DNA from: Platerodrilus igneus
Taxonomy: Eukaryota > Arthropoda > Insecta > Coleoptera > Lycidae
DNA: 64,000 bases
Direction of reading: 5' to 3'
Assembly: GCA_036346225.1 (NCBI GenBank)
Contig: JARFIW010000942.1
Span: forward strand, 1,819,001-1,883,000
Part shown: positions 44,634 through 54,342 of the stretch, piece after piece
Numbering within the stretch: position 1 is the first letter of the stretch
Layout: every line of letters starts with the position of its first letter
The notes under the pieces: generated by a model
What the model was told of the DNA's origin: nothing
Databases searched by the model: none
The model's input: the letters and a program-made list of their open reading frames with translations, nothing else
Translations under genes and position numbers: made by a program

Positions 44634-44832
44634 TTTTATTACGATGTTTACTTATCAAAATGCAAATGCAGACTATTCCAATTTCACAATTTCGAAAAAT
44701 ATGTATAAATATTTACCCCCGTCTAACTTTGTTCTCGTTTGATACATCCGATAATTATAGATGTAGCGCGTAAGCAAGAAGTTAATTGATTTTTACCGAC
44801 GTGAATAGACTGGTTTGGAATGTTACTCAAGG

Positions 44833-45078
44833 TTAAACGACGTTGGGTTCAAATAGTAACTTGGTTCGTTCTAACTGAATTGCGGCGTTTATACGTTCTT
44901 TATGTGTTGCGGTCGATTGGTTTTCCAAATCCTTAATTTGTTCCCACTCATTGGCTGTAATTTTTAGTTCCTCCTGGAAATAAACCATCTCGATGTGCCT
45001 TTCGTTGTGTTTTTTTATGGCATCACATCCAGTAAAAACATTTTCGCACACACTGCACGCAATACTTAAGATGTTCAT
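44833..45078 (-). CDS. C2H2 zinc-finger protein, intact copy (about 81 residues)
   Basis: From ATG at 45078 the protein reads MNILSIACSVCENVFTGCDA and so on. The finger is C-x2-C-x12-H-x3-H (CSVC...HNERH, residues 8-28). A helical region with TANEWEQIKDLENQ and a conserved end EPNVV follows. The frame is open upstream to 45153 but without ATG. It is transcribed in the same direction as the Psq gene about 200 bp further on, and divergently from the 227-residue gene. DNA or RNA binding is inferred. Confidence 0.65.
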   Translation of the reverse strand: MNILSIACSVCENVFTGCDAIKKHNERHIEMVYFQEELKITANEWEQIKDLENQSTATHKERINAAIQLERTKLLFEPNVV

Positions 45079-45153
45079 TCTAGAAAAATTATTGATTAAC
45101 AGTTTTGAATTATACATGTAAATATTAATTTCTTCTACGTTTGCAAAATTCAA

Positions 45154-46250
45154 ACTAAGACTTACTCTTCTTTGTCGATAGTCCTCACACGAAATTTTAA
45201 ACCAAAGACTGAAAATTCAGTATTACTATTAATTACACTATAAACGACTTTACGTTTTACAAAATAAACTTAAAATGAACTTTTGGCATCATTTCCCCCG
45301 TATTTATGTACATAGAGAAAGTATAAGTATAATTTATCCTTATATTAACCCAATTTAAATCAAATTATAGAATGTGTATTCCCGTATATTAACTAGAATT
45401 GTGGAAAGTGCTTTTATTAAATTAATAGTCAGACGTCATCGACAAACAATGCAAGGCTAATGATCATACATTTCACTAAATTTATTTAGAATATACGTCT
45501 TATGTTGAACTACATTTAAAATAGATTATCGAACCACTTTCTAGGTCACCGTACAGAATTAATATATGTATTATACCTTTTGGTTTAATCATTTGTATGT
45601 GGATTCACTAATTGAAAATTTTAACAATTCTAGCCACTAATAAATATTTTGAGTTTAACTCTATTATCGAGCTAAATCTAAATAAAAATGCAAAGGTGTT
45701 TTGCTGATAGGTTTTTGAATATTAATACAATATATACAGGTCTTTGTTGGAACTAATTTTAAAAGACGTGATAATTAATTTCAATTCCCCAGGAAAATTC
45801 TATACTAATTTATAGGTTACACCAGGGGTTTATCTCAAAAGACAGAGCGATACGGTTTAGAAATAGATTAAAGATGAATTATATACGGTGCTTGCAAAGG
45901 TTATTCTGCAAATCAGTAAGGGTCATTCGATTTGAAAAATTTCCGAGGATTTGAGAACCTGAGGAAAACACAATAATAATTGAAATCTTACACGATGGTA
46001 TATTAAAAATACTGCTAAGAGTAATTTTGTTTAATAATTCTAAAAATGGCGTTGGTGGTTAAATACATACAGGTAAAACCCACTATAAAACAATTATAGA
46101 CGTCACTTTTCCAGTCAAGACTTGCATATAACGCCAACTAATATAATAAGGAGCTGCGCACGCTCGACTATCGGCATAAAGGCGAGAGCCATGTTCCAGT
46201 GCATTAGTCGTCAAAGTATCGTCGAGTTTGATTAAAATTATAAATTAAAG
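45154..46250. other. intergenic region, right arm (divergent promoter candidate)
   Basis: About 1.1 kb of AT-rich sequence between the C2H2 gene (-) and the 227-residue gene (+), the mirror of 37719-38814. No coding frame is supported. Confidence 0.4.
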
Positions 46251-46946
46251 ATGAATTTTTCTTGTGTAGACGTTACAAGTGATGTGCGAGTACCACAATT
46301 AAATATCAACCAACTAGTTGGTAAGTCAACCTATAGGTTAGGCGAATTTCCTCCAAATTATCACCACCATATATTAGAAGTTGGTTTTGATTTATATGGT
46401 GGTCTTCAACCTGCAATCCAAGTTATTTGCTGTAGTGGTATGTGTGCTGATTCTACGATAACATTCTCTTACTTCGATTGGAAGAAATTGTGTACTTTTC
46501 AAGTGGAATTTCAAATTCACCAATTCTCTCGTGACGTGCTAAACACTCGATTAAATGGTTTGACTACTGGAAACGATGTTGTTGAGATACAATTGGATCA
46601 AGATTTCAAATTGCAGCTTAGCACAGCCTTTAATAGAAGTATATGGCTGTTGAACAATTTTGAAAAGAGAATTTATATAATATGGAGATTACGAAAGATG
46701 GGAATGTTATTGTGCTACCTGCGTACGAGTGCATCAAGCTATTAAATTTGCGAGAATTGATCTGTTTTAAAATGGCTGAGTTAAGGTGTAGAAACTTTCC
46801 AGAATTTTACGAAAAATTTGTTGGTGATATAAAAAGTATGTGGAAATACGACGGAGGAAGAAAGGGTTCAAACGTTATTAGAGGAGAGAGCAGTGCCAGT
46901 ATTTCTCTGTCTAATGATTGCAGCAATTTAAATTACTTGACAGTGT
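46251..46946 (+). pseudogene. unknown 227-residue protein, right arm, frameshifted
   Basis: This begins with the same ATG and MNFSCVDVTSDVRVPQLNIN as the intact copy. It loses frame after 'LLNNFEK' (near 46667), continues in another frame from 46682 ('MEITKDGNVIVLPAYECIKL'), and shifts again near 46835. Substitutions such as R to H in 'QIHQFS' are few. Confidence 0.8.
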
Positions 46947-46959
46947 TGGAACTTATTAA

Positions 46960-47073
46960 ATGTTTCCCATTCAGTACTTAAAAGATGCAACTGCAAGGCA
47001 ATCGCTTGCGCAAATGTTTAGAGATTTGGCTATCCCAGATTCGCCAGACTCTGGTTACCACAGCGGTTTATAG
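46960..47073 (+). CDS. 37-residue ORF ending in a DSGYHS motif
   Basis: ATG at 46960 is directly preceded by an in-frame TAA, so the ORF is self-contained. It runs MFPIQYLKDATARQSLAQMF and ends IPDSPDSGYHSGL. Residues 30-35, DSGYHS, fit the DSG-hydrophobic-x-S phosphodegron read by the F-box protein beta-TrCP/Slimb. Several viral proteins carry such motifs. It lies just after the 227-residue gene. Whether it is translated alone or spliced is unknown. The left-arm copy is broken by a 2-bp deletion. Confidence 0.4.
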   Translation: MFPIQYLKDATARQSLAQMFRDLAIPDSPDSGYHSGL

Positions 47074-47374
47074 ATGTTATCAATACGTGTATGTATTCTA
47101 TTAAAACATTATATTTTCTTGATAAAGTTTGTTTTACATATTTGTACTGCCAACATTACCATAAATTATTAATAGACGTATTAAACTATCCTGTTTTTAT
47201 TTTTAAGTTTAAAGTGGTGTACCCCGCAAATAATAAACACAATTTACCGCATGTTAACAAAAGTTGTGGGAAATTTAAAGACGAGTTTAACGGTGACTTA
47301 GTGTTAGAATTTGTAGGTAGTAAGGCTAAGCCCTACTGTATTGTACGCGAGAAGGACACGATTAAAAAAGATTA
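47074..47374 (+). pseudogene. polymerase B C-terminus-like segment, right arm
   Basis: This is the mirror of 36589-36894 and starts immediately after the stop of the 37-residue ORF. The conserved part 'KFKDEFNGDLVLEFVG...KPYCIVREKD' is open to a TAA at about 47374, but a base loss in 'AACAAAAGTTGTGGG' alters the residues just before it. Confidence 0.45.
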
Positions 47375-48300
47375 AAGGGATCTCACAAAGTGTAGTTAAG
47401 TAATACCGCGGGTGCTACAACCTATAACGAGCACATATTCCCAAAAGGGGTGGGCATCCAGGTACGCAACAGTGCGTGGGAGAATAAGGATTCTCTCCAA
47501 TAAGAAATTAAAGTTTCCATGTACGTAGCACCAGTCATTGGGTAATGGTAGAAATGTTAAACCTATAAAGGCGATTAGTAATTGTGGTTTAGTGACCGCG
47601 TTTGTGCACTCTTCGAGTGTCTTCGGCAATCTTCGATTGTTTCAAAGCATGCCATTTTCGAAAAATATGGCGTAGAAGTTATTTAAAATTAAATTGCTTT
47701 ATTAGTAAGTATTCTTTATACAACAAGTTCGGTGTTTCCCTTAGTAAAGTGTTTATTTAAAATTTGTATCCTGCAATTATTCATCAATTTCTAATACACA
47801 AACATAATTAATAGAAAGTCCAAAAAGAAATTATATACAGTTTTCACATGTGATTCACATGCTCGTTAAGAAATTGATTTGAAACGACTTGTATTTTCCA
47901 AGCATTTAGCATCGAGCATATCTATTGTATTTCTCAAATCATATACCCGCTAATTAATAAAAAAGAAAGGCTACTTTCACTATACGTCACATAATTGTAA
48001 AGCAATTAGTTTGTCCTCTATGCTACTTTCACTATACGTCACATAATTGTAAAGCGATTAGTTTGTCCTTGTCTATGTATTTTCCAACTATTTAGCATTG
48101 TGCATGTAATTATGTTAAAACCAGACAAAATTTTAAGTCATGGGTTTTTGCAACATTCTGAGAAAAGCACATTACTGTTTGAAAAAATGATTTTAAATAC
48201 TAAGCACTTATGGCTTATAAAGAACTCGTTTCTAAAATCCTTGCGGTTTTTGATTTTTGGAGATGTTTGGTTTAAGCATATGTCATAGACGAGCAAAACA
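47375..48300. other. non-coding outer part of the right arm
   Basis: AT-rich, containing the mirror of the 52-bp duplication (about 47970-48070). Frames at 47396-47629 (-) and 48100-48288 (+) carry no motif. Confidence 0.5.
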
Positions 48301-48990
48301 ATTTAAAGAGGTTAGGGGCTTTAAAGGGGTAACTTTGCAGGGCGTGGTCCGATTTTAAATCTGTTTGCAGATTCGGGTTGTGCGTAAAATTGTAGACTAA
48401 TTTAATGTATCGCATGTATAAAAAAATTTATAAGAATGCTCAAAAGTCACTACAGGTAAGAAATCTTAAAATGGGGGTAGCTCCCTTGGGGGTGATGATA
48501 TCTTAAAAATTCCTAGAGATTCGGGTAGCTGAGAAAAATCTAATATTGATTGATACCAAACAAGATGGGTTTATCTCGAAAGATGCATTGGCTAGACAAA
48601 GAAAACTATTTGTTAGTTTTGCTTATAAAGCAAAGAGTAAACTTTAGAAGATCAGGACTTTAAAGGGGTATAACTTTGCAGGGCGTGGTCCTATATTAAA
48701 TCTGTTTGCAGATTCGGATTCTGCGTAAAATTCTAAGCTAATTTAGTGTATCGCATGACTAAAAAAATTTATAAGAACGCTCAAAAGTCGCAACAGGTGA
48801 GAAATCTTAAAATTGGGGTAGCTCCCTTGGGGGTGATGATATCTGAAAAATTCCTAAAGATTCGGGTAGCTGAGAAAAATCTAATGTTAATTGATACCAA
48901 ACAAGATAGGTTTATCTCGAAAGATGCATTGGTTAGACGAAAAAGTATTTGGTCCAGAATGTTAGCGTAAAAAAAAAAATCTTAAAAATA
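48300..48990 (+). repeat. subterminal tandem repeats, right arm
   Basis: Two diverged units of about 350 bp share 'GGGGTATAACTTTGCAGGGCGTGGTCC', 'AATCTGTTTGCAGATTCGG', 'TATAAGAA(C/T)GCTCAAAAGTC' and AAATCTTAAAAT.GGGGTAG. They are the mirror of 34700-35590, where the units are more alike, so homogenisation or extra duplication took place in the left arm. Confidence 0.8.
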
Positions 48991-49084
48991 GGTTTATCTC
49001 GTGTGGGGGAATGAGGATGCTCATTTATCTCGAAAGATGAAAAATGGTTAGTCGAAGAAAACTATTTGGTCTAGATGTGTGAGG

Positions 49085-49190
49085 AAATGAGGGATCCCTC
49101 CTCCTCATTTCCTCCTTATGGGAATTTACATGTAAATGAGTGAGGAAATGAGGGATTCTGGAGGAAATGAGGGTCCAGTATTGCCAATTA
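49085..49190. repeat. terminal cluster of GAGGAAATGAGG motifs, right end
   Basis: This mirrors 34520-34680, with about four copies of the 12-mer in both orientations around TTTACATGTAAA just inside the terminus. The left end has an extra segment (ACTCTCGCCTTGTGGACCGC) that is missing here. Confidence 0.6.
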
Positions 49191-49199
49191 TACTCTACT

Positions 49200-49205
49200 T
49201 GTGCC
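49200..49205. repeat. 6-bp target-site duplication TGTGCC, right
   Basis: Identical to 34504-34509, immediately outside the CT-3' terminus. Confidence 0.85.
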
Positions 49206-50474
49206 CTATTTCACCAAGATTCAGTGGTATGTGAAGGGGATTAAGCAGCCTGTGGCTACCAAGAATCCCCCAACACTTAGACATTTGCCGAACTAATAGT
49301 TTTCCAGTAAATCCTTTCGCACAATTAATATTAGTTGAGAATATTGCAAAACCAATACCTGTAGTTGCTTATAATAATCATCAGTTTTAAGTACAGTTAT
49401 TTTTCGTCATTAGATTTTCCATCTTGGAATTGGTTGGATGTGTACCTCCATTGATTTGTATTCTGAGCTAGCCTGCACATTTTCCTGAAATTCCCATTAC
49501 CTATATCTTTCACTGTCTGTGTGCAATACTCTAACTTAAGTCTACCTCTACCTCTCTTTTTTCCTCTCTGCTTCTAATATATTCCACACTATTCCCTCAT
49601 GCCTTAGTATGTAGCCTATCATCGTAACTCTCCTATTTTTTACTGTTTTCCACATACTTCTTTCTTCCCCTAACATTTCTAGTACCTCTTTGTTCTTAAC
49701 TTTGTCTGTCCATAATATCTTCATCATACATCTGTAGCACCACATTTCAAAGGTTTCTATCTTTTTCCTGTCCACTTCTCCTACTGCCCAGGTTTCACAG
49801 CCGTACAGCGTGCTCCACAAATATTTTTTAAGCAATCTTTTCCTTGTTTCTATGTTTGTTGTCTTTAAACACAGTAGTTGCTTTTTCTTGTTAAATGCAG
49901 CACGACCTTGTGCTAATCTTTGTTTTATATCTTTTGCACTTTTCCCTATTGCATTATTTGGCTTCCTAGGTAGCAGAAATCTTTAACCTCTTGTAAGTTC
50001 TCGTTACCTATTTGTATTCTAGTTATTAATTTATACTCCTCTCCTTTGCATACTAGTACTTTAGTTTTATATTTGTTAATTTTCATACCGTATCTCTGTT
50101 AGAACTGTTTCCATTTCATTAAGAGCAGCTTCTAGCTCTTCCTTGCTAAATGCTAATACCGCTATATCATCTGCAAATCTAAACATATCGACCTTTTGTC
50201 CCTGCATATTAATTCCAAATGTCTTCCTGCATTTGAGAGCATTCATTGCCTCTTCGATTAACAAGTTAAAAATTAATGGGGATAGGACACACCCCTGTCT
50301 CACCCCTTTCGTAATATTTACTTCTCCACGTTCCTGCTCTAATTCTATTGCCGCTGTTTGCTCTTTGTATAAGCTATGTACTATCTGTTTATCCCTAAAA
50401 CTCTTTCTTATCTTTTTGAGTATTTTGAAGTACATCATACTAAACATAAAAACAAACAGGCACCATTTAAACAA
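49206..50474 (-). mobile_element. RTE-like LINE fragment (right flank of the palindrome)
   Basis: A 190-bp spacer (49206-49395) matches 34165-34370. Further right, minus frames carry the RT end of an RTE-like pol: 'VRQGCVLSPLIFNLLIEEAMNAL' and 'KVDMFRFADDIAVLAFSKEEL' (50474-50076, FADD box intact), then 'YGCETWAVGEVDRKKIETFEMWCYRCMMKI' and 'NRRVTMIGYILRHEGI' (49835-49548). It is 5'-truncated at about 50440 and broken by frameshifts. Confidence 0.85.
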
Positions 50475-51239
50475 AACTAAATGAAACCAAAGGAAGCATA
50501 TATCAGAAAGACTTCCGAATTTGTTACATTTGTTTTCCTACTTTAAAATATTCAGGTTTTTTTAAAATAATATTGTTGTTTATTTTAAATTACGGTATGT
50601 TAAGTTAGGCAACCCACCTTACTTGGCTTTCTCATGAATACTACAAATTACGCTTTCGTTTATCTAAACGTATGCTTTATATTTAAGTTGAAAAGGTGGT
50701 TATCGAAATAATTTACGTCCCTTTAAACTGTACTACTTTTGCTTAGTCCTCCTAAATATAACGTATTCGCAAGATGTTTTATTATTAAAGCGAGCAATTA
50801 CACAAATATTCTTTTTCCATTGTCCTCGTCTGTGTATTTGGTTGTTACCCCTTGGGTGATGATTTACTAACCTCATATGTTTTACCTCGTTTATGGTTAG
50901 ACTGTGTGGAAGTTCTATGTGGGTTACCTGTTTTTACGACAAAATTTTGCGGATTCTAACTAGTACGTTGCTTTCTGAGAGACAATGATTACCCTACGTG
51001 GGTCTGCGTCAAAATGGGCCCCACAGTTTGGGTCTGCATGTTGTGCGAGGCACCGGTTTAAGCTCTCTACACAGCAAATAAACCTACACATACACACACA
51101 CTCGCGCGCATGCTCACCCATAACTCTTCTGTTTCATCTTTTTAGTTTCCCTGTCGGATCACGTACCCGTTCTTTCTTGAACTTCTTATTCACGTTTGCT
51201 TTTTACACAAAGATTTCACACCAAATAACGACGACATAC
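50475..51239. other. unassigned stretch
   Basis: No domain was recognised. A short CA-rich tract lies near 51087-51101. The frame 50985-51245 (+) has no motif. Confidence 0.4.
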
Positions 51240-51715
51240 ACATAATGGATATTACAGATATACCTACAAATATTTAGGATACAGACAAAAATCAAATACA
51301 GAACACCCAGAAGCTAAATAATAACTAAAACAGAAGTATGGGCAGATACAAAAGTACTCGAACAGATTAAACAAATAGACAGTCTTAGAAAATACTTTCT
51401 AGAAAGAGCAGAAATAAGGGACCTACACAAATCGGCCACACATCGGTCGCTCCATTATTATTTAATAATTAATTTTGACCTTAGAGACATCATATCAACA
51501 CACACAAAGCAAAAAAAAACTGAAAACAAGAAACATTACAAGGTAAACATTTACAGTATCTTGCAAAACTTGACAGTGACTAACACTCGTTAAACGCATT
51601 GCTTAAGGAGAAAAAAACTTCAGTTAATCAACATGCACAACTACTCTAAACATATCAACAAAAACAAAGATTATATCACACAGTACATATCCAATACTAG
51701 CTACATCAGTCGACA
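51240..51715 (+). mobile_element. possible REL-type LINE remnant, left of the solo LTR
   Basis: The plus strand is A-rich. A frame at about 51336-51465 reads coding-like peptide (KTEVWADTKVLEQIKQIDSL followed by RKYFLERAEIRDLHK). The 52613-52980 segment on the other side of the solo LTR has the same strand bias and a REL-like end, so the two are probably parts of one LINE. No RT motif was readable here. Confidence 0.35.
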
Positions 51716-52616
51716 TGTTACAAAGGTTAATTCTTACAATTAAAGAGTCGATAATACAGTTAGAAAGCACGTCGATAAATACAGTTACAAAGTCGGTAAT
51801 ACAGTTTAAGAGTTCATGAATACATCGCGCAAGCGCAATGAGTCCAGCGGCGACGCCACTCGCGGAGGGCAGCGTAACCTTATTACAGATTCCGCGTGGC
51901 CACTGCCAATGACGTCACCAATGCACAAAATTATATTGTGCCATAATCGGAAAATTTACATAAAATTGAGACACTATATTCTAATGCAATTACTCACATG
52001 AATATGTCGCTGGGTTAAAGTTGGCTTCTATTCCAAATCCATCAGACTACGGAGGCCCTGCTGAGGTAGATAAAGGTGATACGCCCGACGCTCTTCCAGT
52101 TCGGACCAGCAAACAGGGCTCCGCTCCGAGGTAATTAAAGATGGTACTTGCTCCGGTGCTGTCTCCGGCTCATTCTCGGGTCGTACGGTTCGGTACGCCT
52201 AGGTGGCTACAAAATTCTCCTACCTATGCAGGGATCGGATTAGGAAACAAGGTATAGGGCAACAAACAAAGACAATTAGGCAAAGGAAATCTACATAGAT
52301 AAGATAAGGCACGATACGATACCTCAAAGCGTCCACTCCACTCGAAGATTCTGGCAAAACAGCCACGTTTGAGAGCGTCACGGAAACCTCTCACCACTTT
52401 GTCCCCACTCTTTGTCTTTTTCACGTCGGCGCGAAGTTATTCGTCCAACCCTCTCGCGTCGCGCACTCTGCGCAAACTCACTATGACGTAACGGAAGTAC
52501 GCGCCTAGTCTTTTAAAATTCCGCGCACCGCGTCTTTTGAAATTATGGCGCGAAACCTCCGTACATCAAACTTAATCTAATACAATGTTTAAGTGCCGAT
52601 TGGCACGTAACAGACA
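51712..52616. mobile_element. solo LTR (51716-52612) with 4-bp duplication GACA
   Basis: An 897-bp segment starts TGTTAC and ends GTAACA, perfect 6-bp inverted ends with TG...CA, and is flanked by GACA on both sides (51712-51715 and 52613-52616). It is much richer in G+C than its surroundings. No internal retroelement sequence adjoins it, so it is a solo LTR left by LTR-LTR recombination, most likely of a Ty3/gypsy-type element. Short open stretches inside it on the minus strand (52424-52300) lack an ATG. Confidence 0.75.
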
Positions 52617-52984
52617 CTATAACGTCGCAAAATAATTCACCAGCAGCTACCCTCATGACATAAACACTACTACACAACAAACCAGACATACTCATGTACA
52701 AACAAAAGAAAGTAACTCAACTATTAGAAATAATAATGGAAACCAAAAGAATGTGACCCCAAGGTAAAGTAGAAAAAATACTGATCATAATATCAAGCAC
52801 AGAAGTTATGCCAAACATCCTACATCAAATATATTCAAACACTACGACACCCAAACCTATACACTCAACTACTAAAATCAGTCATACTCTGCACATGTTC
52901 CTAAATGCATCTATCTGCTTATCCGCAAACACCAGATTGAAATATCTAAAAGGAAAATGAGGAATAATAATAATAATAATACTT
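52613..52984 (+). pseudogene. REL-type LINE C-terminal fragment with (AAT)n tail
   Basis: The plus strand reads NKPDILMYKQKKVTQLLEI, then 'METKRM' and 'GKVEKILIIISSTEVMPNILHQIY' with stops. This parallels the restriction-like endonuclease end at 58748-59563 (NKPDILFIDK...IPLVISVDGITS). It ends in a (AAT)n tail at 52962-52980, as does the other copy. The endonuclease D...K-type residues are only partly kept. Confidence 0.5.
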
Positions 52985-54119
52985 CAATTTTTGCCTGTGG
53001 CAACAACTTCTTTAGAAATCTTTGTCGGTGCACTGGATGTTTATGCTCTGTTTTATGTTGGGCACCATTTAACCTCAGAAATTGGTGTGTTATAGTCCAA
53101 TCAAATTACAGTAGTTAATAGTGTGCTTTCATAGGCGTATTAGGTTTCACAGAAATTACGAGCAAAATAAAATAATTCAATTTCCAAATTACAATGTAAA
53201 TTAATTAATTCACTACTTACTTTTAAATTAATGCATCTAACAAGCTGGTTAACCAATAATTGTTGTTTCTTTGTTTTACGGCATGGGTTTGATCAATGCA
53301 TTTTTTTAGTTCATATTTTGTAGTGGAGATTGTTGTTATTACCTACAATATTAAACAAAGACTTGGGTAAGGGAATCCAAGGTAAACACTCGACTACATG
53401 ATCTATATGCACTCCTGCACACATTGATCAAGATAGCTGGTTCATTCGAGAGTCTATCATGGTGGCTGCTTTTCTCTCAACTTCATCAACTCCGCTGCTA
53501 GTTTGTACATGTCCTGATTGGTTGAAAAACGTCATATCTGTTTCATGGCCCGTGAGAACCGTCTTCATCACAACTTTAAACGACATTATTTATGCGTATT
53601 ACCATAATTTCTAAAAACTATATTACACAACTATGTGTAATATACCTAATTAATTCTACAAAAAATTCTCTAAAATAATTATTTACTAGAATCTTTTGTG
53701 AAGCGGCTTTGGCACGTAGCTGGTACACTCTTAGTTGTACCAAATAATATAATTATTATAATAATAATAATTATAATAATAAAATGAGCTTAGTCATAGG
53801 AATTGTAAAAAATCAAAATCCACTCATAGAAAATCTAAAACCAATGTTTAATACAGACTATTATTCGTATTTAGGCTTTATGTAAAACAAAAACCTAGAT
53901 CATACTAATTAAAAACTCATATATAAAGAGAATTACCAAACACGACTAACCAAGTTATTAAATTCAAAACTAAATTCCAAGAATCTTTTTTCGGCAATTA
54001 ATATGTGGGCAGTTTTATATTTAAATTACACATTTGGAATATTAAAATGGAATGAGAGTGATTTAAATGAACTAGATCGTCTAACTTGAACAACTTTAAT
54101 TAAATTTAGATACATATAT
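52985..54119. other. AT-rich stretch with simple repeats
   Basis: There is an imperfect (ATA/AAT)n tract at 53745-53783, possibly another LINE tail. No gene was recognised. Confidence 0.5.
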
Positions 54120-54342
54120 AGTAGGGGATAGTAGGGATAGTAGGGGATAAAGAATACTACTATAGTAAGCCTGCTTATCGTAAAAGGCGATTAAAAGGCG
54201 CAGCAAGGGGCAGCAGCCTTGCTGGCTAAAAGATATTGGAGGAGGGTCGATTGGTCTCGGGCGATCCTCAATAATTTACAAGTTTGTTGGGGGTTGGCCG
54301 TGACGGATACGGCTTTCTGCTAAAATCTTTAAAAACTGCGTT

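Larger units (their letters stand above)
34510..49199. mobile_element. giant palindromic Polinton/Maverick-like element
   Basis: A 14.7-kb inverted repeat with no spacer: the left arm (34510-41980) is the reverse complement of the right arm (41981-49199) apart from scattered substitutions and small indels. Each end reads AGTAGAGTATAATTGG inward, and TGTGCC flanks both sides. Genes per arm include an A32-type packaging ATPase and a segment like the C-terminus of polymerase B, both Polinton hallmarks. Polintons are known for 6-bp duplications and AG-starting termini, but are normally 15-20 kb, non-palindromic, and also encode integrase, protease and capsid proteins. None of these was seen here, so the element would need help to move. 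Confidence 0.8.
41981..49199 (+). repeat. right arm of the palindrome (7219 bp)
   Basis: This arm is the inverted copy of 34510-41980. It keeps the ATPase, the C2H2 gene, the Psq N-terminus and the 37-residue ORF intact, but frameshifts break the 227-residue gene and the Psq C-terminus. Most differences between arms are single bases or 1-2-bp indels, often in homopolymers. Confidence 0.95.

Noticed and set aside
34510..49199. Parvovirus/densovirus or poxvirus-like hairpin concatemer
   Set aside because: No Rep/NS1 helicase, capsid or poxvirus genes were seen. The 6-bp duplication, AG termini and A32-type ATPase fit Polintons better.
34510..49199. Palindromic long-read (missed adapter) artefact
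   Set aside because: The arms differ by substitutions and indels, including an 11-bp deletion, and the outer flanks are not palindromic and carry matching TGTGCC. It still deserves a raw-read check.
52027..52424. A possible two-exon gene on the minus strand (GRFE|gtatcg ... cctag|GCGTACCG) with in-phase joining
   Set aside because: The frame has no ATG, and the whole stretch lies inside a TGTTAC...GTAACA segment with a GACA duplication, so a GC-rich solo LTR explains it better.
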